From the NCBI RefSeq assembly GCF_019904175.1, contig NZ_CP061913.1, forward strand, positions 2,914,001 through 2,978,000: a stretch of DNA of 64,000 nucleotides, written 5' to 3'. Source of the DNA: Dactylosporangium vinaceum. Lineage in GTDB: Bacteria; Actinomycetota; Actinomycetes; Mycobacteriales; Micromonosporaceae. Shown here in pieces: positions 59,798 to 64,000 of the stretch. The translations under genes and the position numbers were made by a program. How positions within the stretch are numbered: the first letter of the stretch is position 1; each line of letters starts with the position of its first letter. Below the pieces are notes generated by a model that saw nothing but the letters and a program-made list of their open reading frames with translations, was not told the DNA's origin and did no database searches.

Positions 59798-60909
59798 GCG
59801 AGATCGACGTCGTCGCGGTCGACGGCTCGGCGTCGGTGCAGCGGCCCCCGGCCGAGGTGCGCTACGCCGACGAGCTGCGCCGGCTCGCCGCGGCGGACGA
59901 GGGTCCGCGGCCGCCCGGGTGGGTGCTGAGCCTGACCGCGGCCCGGCGGTTCATCGTCGGCGACCAGGATGCCGGGATCAGCCGCAAGTTCGTCGGCGAC
60001 CCCTCGCTCATCGACCGGGCGCTCGTGTCGCTGGCGACGAGTCGCGGGCTGATGCTCGTCGGCGAGCCCGGCACCGCCAAGTCGCTGCTGTCGGAGCTGC
60101 TCGCCGCGGCCGTCAGCGGGGTGTCGACGCTTACCATCCAGGGCGGCGCCGCCACGACCGAGGACCAGATCAGGTACAGCTGGAACTATGCGTTGCTCGT
60201 CGCCGAAGGGCCGTCGACGCGCTCCCTGGTGCGGGCGCCGCTGCTGCGGGGCATGGCCGAGGGGCGCACCGTGCGGTTCGAGGAGATCACCCGCTGCCCC
60301 CTGGAGGTCCAGGACAGCCTGCTGTCGCCGCTGTCCGACCGGGTCCTGGCGATCCCGGAGCTGACCGGGCCCGACGCGATGGTGTTCGCCCGCGACGGGT
60401 TCAACGTCATCGCCACCGCCAACACCCGCGACCGCGGCGTCAACGAGATGAGCGCCGCCCTCAAGCGCCGGTTCAACTTCGAGACCGTGTTCCCGATCCC
60501 CGACCTGCAGACCGAGCTCGCGCTCGTCGAGGCCGAGGCGGGCGCGCTGCTGCGCCGGTCCGGGGTGACCGCGCCGCCGCGGCGGGACGTGCTCGAGGTG
60601 CTCGTGACCACGTTCCGGGAACTGCGCACCGGGCGCACGGCCCGCGGTGACGCGATGGACCGGCTCACGGCGGTGATGAGCACGGCCGAGGCGGTGTCGG
60701 TCGCGCATGCGGTGGGGCTGCGCGGCTGGTTCCTGCGCGGTGAGGCGGGGACGGCGGCGGACCTCGTCTCCTGCCTCGCCGGGACCGCGGCCAAGGACAG
60801 CCCGGAGGATCTGGCGAAGCTGCGGCGCTACCTCGAGCAGCAGGTCAGCTGGCGCCCCGGCGACCAGTGGCGGGCGCTGCACGCCGCCCGGCACCAGCTG
60901 CCGGGCTGA
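59794..60909 (+). CDS. MoxR-type AAA+ ATPase (YehL-like)
   Basis: 371 residues from a GTG coupled to the previous stop. Walker A GEPGTAKS (90-97), Walker B RFEEI (161-165), sensor 1 IATANTRDRG (Asn210) and an Arg finger ALKRRFNFE. The pattern of the N-terminal part and the pore region matches the YehL subgroup of MoxR ATPases. MoxR proteins work as chaperones with vWA partners to mature or remodel target proteins. The vWA gene two genes downstream is the expected partner. Confidence 0.9.
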   Translation: MSEIDVVAVDGSASVQRPPAEVRYADELRRLAAADEGPRPPGWVLSLTAARRFIVGDQDAGISRKFVGDPSLIDRALVSLATSRGLMLVGEPGTAKSLLSELLAAAVSGVSTLTIQGGAATTEDQIRYSWNYALLVAEGPSTRSLVRAPLLRGMAEGRTVRFEEITRCPLEVQDSLLSPLSDRVLAIPELTGPDAMVFARDGFNVIATANTRDRGVNEMSAALKRRFNFETVFPIPDLQTELALVEAEAGALLRRSGVTAPPRRDVLEVLVTTFRELRTGRTARGDAMDRLTAVMSTAEAVSVAHAVGLRGWFLRGEAGTAADLVSCLAGTAAKDSPEDLAKLRRYLEQQVSWRPGDQWRALHAARHQLPG

Positions 60910-60917
60910 GGTGCGCG

Positions 60918-63176
60918 ATGCCCGCGACCTTCATCGGGGTGCGCCACCACAGCCCCGCCTGCGCCCGCCTGGTCGGCGACACGATCGCCGCCCTGCGGCC
61001 CGCGTTCGTGCTCGTCGAGGGGCCGGCGGACATGAACGACCGGATCGGGGAGCTGCTGCTCGGCCATGAGCTGCCGATCGCGGTGTTCAGCAGCTACCGC
61101 GACGAGGAGCGGCACGCCGGGTCGTGGGCGCCGTTCTGCGAGTACTCGCCCGAGTGGGTCGCCCTGCACGCCGCCCGCGACGCCGGGGCCGACGTCCGCT
61201 TCATCGACCTGCCCGCGTGGCACGAGGCCCTCGCCGGGCGCGAGAACCGATACTCCGACGCCGAGGAGCGCTACGAGGAGGCGATCGACCGGCTGTGCAC
61301 GTCGTTCGCCGTCGACAACGTGGACGCGCTGTGGGACCACCTCTTCGAGATCGAGCCGGCGGCCGGCCTCGAGGACCGGCTCGCCGCCTACTTCGACCTG
61401 CTGCGGGGCGAATCCGAGGCCGGCGCCGGGGACCGGGCGCGCGAGGAGTACATGGCGCGGTGGGTGCGGGCCGCGCAGCGCGATGCCGGCGAACGGCCGG
61501 TCGTCGTGGTCACCGGCGGGTTCCACCGGCCGGCGCTGATCCGGCTGGCGGCGCAGGAGGACGCCGGCGCGGACTGGCCCGAGGCGCCAGTGCTGCCCGC
61601 CGGGGCGGTCGGCGGAAGTTACCTCGTCCCGTACTCGTTCCGGCGGCTCGACGCCTTCGACGGGTACCAGTCGGGGATGCCGTCACCGGAGTACTACCAG
61701 CGGCTGTGGGAGTCCGGGCCCGACCGGGCGGCCGAGGGGCTGGTGGCCGCCGTCGTCGAGCGGCTGCGGGCGAAGCGGCAGCGGGCCTCCACCGCGGACC
61801 TCATCGCCGCCCGGGCCTGCGCGGCCGGGCTCGCCACCGTGCGGGGGCACGCGTCCCCGGCCCGCACCGACATCCTCGACGGGCTCTCGGCGGCGCTCGT
61901 GCAGGACGCTCTCGACGAGCCGCTGCCCTGGGCCACGCGCGGGCGGCTGCGAGCCGGGACGCACCCAGTCGTCGTGGAGATGGTGGCCGCGCTGAGCGGC
62001 GAGCGGGTCGGGCGGCTGCACCCCGGCACGCCGCTGCCGCCGCTCGTGCACGACGTGACAGCGGCGATCGAGCGCGAGGGGCTGGCCGTCGCCGGGACGG
62101 TCGCGGTGGCGCTCACGAGCGCGGACGGGCTGCGACGCAGCCGGATGCTGCATCAGCTGCGGGTGCTGGCGATCCCCGGGTTCGTGCGGCGGCGCGGCCC
62201 GGCGACCGGGATCGACCCGGTGCTCGACGAGCAGTGGACGGTCACCGATCACGAGCACCGGCTGCCGGCGCTCATCGAGGCGGGGGCCTACGGGGCGACG
62301 CTGGAGCAGGCGGCGGCCGCGCATATCGCCGAGCGGATCGCGGCGGCCGGCGGCAAGGTGGGCGTCCTGGCCGGGGCGCTGTTCGACGCCGCGCTGTGCG
62401 GCACCGGCCGGCTCTCCGACCGCGTGCTGCAGGACCTGCGCCTCGGCATCGCGGCGGCGCAGGAGCTGGGTGAGCTCGGGCACCTGCTCGGGGTACTGCT
62501 GGCGCTGTGGCGGCACGACCGGCTCCTCGGCACCGCCGGGTCCGCGGCCCTCGACGCGGTGATCGTCGCCGCGCACGACCGGGTGCTCTGGCTCGCCGAG
62601 GGCGCGCGGGGTGCCGCGCTGCCGGCCGACCCGGCCCGCATCGGCGCGATCGTCGCGCTGCGCGACACGGCCCGGCACGGCGGGCCCGGCGTCGACCGGG
62701 AGGCGGCCGCCGCCACGATGGCGCGGGTCGCGGCCGCCGCCGAGGCGCCGCCCGACCTGCGGGGCGCCGCGTTCGGGTTCGGCTGGGCCCTCGGCGAGCC
62801 CGACGATCCGCTGCGCGCGGTCCGGGGCGCGGGCGGGCCGGTGGCGCTCGGCGACTGGCTGGCCGGCGTGTTCGGCGTGGCCCGCGAGGAGGTCCTGCAC
62901 GCCGACGGGGTCCTCGACCTGCTCGACGAGATCGTGTCCGGGCTCGGCCCCGACGACTTCCTGATCGCGCTGCCGGCGCTGCGGCAGGCGTTCGCATACT
63001 TCCCGCCGCGCGAACGGGAGACCATCGCCGGCCACGTGCTGCAGCGCCGCGGCCACCGCGGCTCCGGCCGGGCCCTACTGCGCCGCCCGGCCGCCGACCC
63101 GCAGGTGCTGGCCCGCGCCGCCGCCCTGGAGGCCCGCGTCGACTCCGCCCTCGCCCGCCAGGGACTCCTCCGATGA
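60918..63176 (+). CDS. DUF5682 protein (YehM-like)
   Basis: 752 residues from the ATG at 60918, eight bases after the AAA stop with GAGG inside the preceding TGA region. The N-terminus ATFIGVRHHSPACARLVGDTIAALRPAFVLVEGPADMNDRIGELL resembles DUF5682, with a conserved HHSP and EGP. Long helical body follows, ending in a helix-rich C-terminus. I do not recognise a catalytic site. It stands between AAA+ and vWA genes as in the E. coli yeh locus. Its stop overlaps the next gene (ATGA). Confidence 0.85.
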   Translation: MPATFIGVRHHSPACARLVGDTIAALRPAFVLVEGPADMNDRIGELLLGHELPIAVFSSYRDEERHAGSWAPFCEYSPEWVALHAARDAGADVRFIDLPAWHEALAGRENRYSDAEERYEEAIDRLCTSFAVDNVDALWDHLFEIEPAAGLEDRLAAYFDLLRGESEAGAGDRAREEYMARWVRAAQRDAGERPVVVVTGGFHRPALIRLAAQEDAGADWPEAPVLPAGAVGGSYLVPYSFRRLDAFDGYQSGMPSPEYYQRLWESGPDRAAEGLVAAVVERLRAKRQRASTADLIAARACAAGLATVRGHASPARTDILDGLSAALVQDALDEPLPWATRGRLRAGTHPVVVEMVAALSGERVGRLHPGTPLPPLVHDVTAAIEREGLAVAGTVAVALTSADGLRRSRMLHQLRVLAIPGFVRRRGPATGIDPVLDEQWTVTDHEHRLPALIEAGAYGATLEQAAAAHIAERIAAAGGKVGVLAGALFDAALCGTGRLSDRVLQDLRLGIAAAQELGELGHLLGVLLALWRHDRLLGTAGSAALDAVIVAAHDRVLWLAEGARGAALPADPARIGAIVALRDTARHGGPGVDREAAAATMARVAAAAEAPPDLRGAAFGFGWALGEPDDPLRAVRGAGGPVALGDWLAGVFGVAREEVLHADGVLDLLDEIVSGLGPDDFLIALPALRQAFAYFPPRERETIAGHVLQRRGHRGSGRALLRRPAADPQVLARAAALEARVDSALARQGLLR

Positions 63177-64000
63177 GCACCGGCCCGACGCCACCCGACC
63201 CCGCGTCCGACCCCGCGCCCGATCCCGCGCCCGGCGCGGTTGGTGAGCCGGTGGGCGGCGGGGCGGATGCGGGGCTGCAGCGGTGGCGGCTGGTGCTCGG
63301 GGCGGCGGCCGACGGCGCGTTCGGCCGCGGTGGCGGGGCGGGTGGAGCGGGCGGCGGTGGGGTGCTCGATGCCACCGGGGAGGGGCAGGACGCGGCGCTC
63401 GACTGGCTGTACGGGCGGGACGAGGAGCAGCAACGGCGTGGGGTGCGCCGGCAGCAGGGGCAGGCCGGTGGGGACGGGCCGTCGATCGTGACGACCGTGG
63501 ACTGGCTCGATCAGATCACCCGGCTGTTCCCCAAGGAGACCGTCGAGCGGCTCGAACGCGATGCCGTGGAGCGGTACGAGATCCATGACGTGGTGACCGA
63601 TCCGGCGGTGCTGGCCCGCATCGAGCCCAACGAGACCCTGCTGCGGGCCGTGCTCAGAACGAAGCACCTCATGAACCCGGAGGTACTGCAGCAGGCCCGG
63701 CGAATCGTCGAAGCGGTGGTGCGCCGGCTCCTGGAGCGGCTCGCGACGGAGGTCCGGCGGGCGTTCACCGGGGCGCGCTCGCGCCGGCCGAGCCGGTTCC
63801 GGCTGGCCCGGGACTTCGACGTGCGGCGCACGATCCGGACAAACCTCGGGCACTACCGGCCGGCGGAGCGCAAGGTCTACGTCGAGCAGGCGTACTTCTT
63901 CTCGCGCAGCCGCAAGCACATCGAGCGCTGGCAGCTGATCCTGCTCGTCGACCAGTCGGGGTCGATGGCCGGCTCCGTCATCCACGCCGCCGTGACGGCC
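63173..64000 (+). CDS. vWA-domain protein (YehP-like), 3' partial
   Basis: 276 codons are visible; the frame stays open to the window end. ATG overlapping the DUF5682 stop. A Pro/Gly-rich start (about 1-75) leads to a helical region (DWLDQITRLFPKETVERLERDAVERYEIHDVVTDP; RIVEAVVRRLLERLATEVRRAFTG) and a vWA domain beginning at about 250 with MIDAS LLVDQSGSMAGS (Asp260, Ser262, Ser264). This is the usual MoxR partner. A SWIM zinc-finger gene (YehQ-like) may follow beyond the window. Confidence 0.87.
   Translation, partial: MSTGPTPPDPASDPAPDPAPGAVGEPVGGGADAGLQRWRLVLGAAADGAFGRGGGAGGAGGGGVLDATGEGQDAALDWLYGRDEEQQRRGVRRQQGQAGGDGPSIVTTVDWLDQITRLFPKETVERLERDAVERYEIHDVVTDPAVLARIEPNETLLRAVLRTKHLMNPEVLQQARRIVEAVVRRLLERLATEVRRAFTGARSRRPSRFRLARDFDVRRTIRTNLGHYRPAERKVYVEQAYFFSRSRKHIERWQLILLVDQSGSMAGSVIHAAVTA

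Overview
The window is high-GC (roughly 70-75%), gene-dense DNA with many GTG starts, 4-bp stop/start overlaps, two-component and SigE-type regulators, Spo0M, a SARP/AfsR-type regulator, secreted glycoside hydrolases with Ser/Pro linkers and CBM2-like modules, and F420-type enzymes. This points to a filamentous actinomycete, and a Micromonosporaceae-like genome is my best guess from gene content only. I see no rRNA, tRNA, CRISPR array, transposase or phage gene. No gap between genes exceeds 300 bp; the longest is about 275 bp, at 16015-16288.

Layout. 1-3821: end of an aromatic/CoA-type catabolic operon (HpaB-family flavoenzyme, enoyl-CoA hydratase, alpha/beta hydrolase) facing a GntR/FCD regulator. 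3825-10176: M23 lipoprotein, AraC regulator, an atypical zinc-ribbon SDR, a BFN-like/FHA fusion, Spo0M and MerR, azoreductase and MarR. 10260-13418: acetate kinase and phosphate acetyltransferase, arranged divergently. 13454-24372: small proteins, an LPMO/DUF305 operon, a SigE-family sigma factor with its membrane partner, MFS, SGNH, rhomboid, aldo/keto reductase with LysR, and a MocR regulator. 24508-32815: a reductive pyrimidine-catabolism and uptake operon (beta-ureidopropionase, dihydropyrimidinase, malonate-semialdehyde dehydrogenase, F420-type LLM oxidoreductase, four-gene NMT1-type ABC transporter). A class III transaminase at 34618 could complete the route from beta-alanine. 32948-45555: two secreted GH5 mannanases with related LacI-type operators, PPOX flavoprotein, histidine kinase/response regulator, HemK-like methyltransferase, DUF892, orphan sugar-binding lipoprotein with a diguanylate cyclase, and an FAD hydroxylase.

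45748-49614 is the most unusual block. It is a tight operon of an NrtR-type Nudix protein, a DnaJ-pseudokinase fusion, a vWA protein and a divergent adenylosuccinate-synthetase paralogue, preceded by three tandem 16-bp repeats. 50142-56254: DEAD-box helicase, KptA with a TetR regulator, SARP regulator, MmcQ/YjbR. 56441 to the window end: a DUF4132 - MoxR-type AAA+ - DUF5682 - vWA operon, like the E. coli yehI-yehL-yehM-yehP set, cut off by the window edge inside the vWA gene.

A recurring theme is leaderless transcription: at least ten genes have a TANNNT hexamer 6-8 nt before the start codon. These hexamers were used to choose starts.
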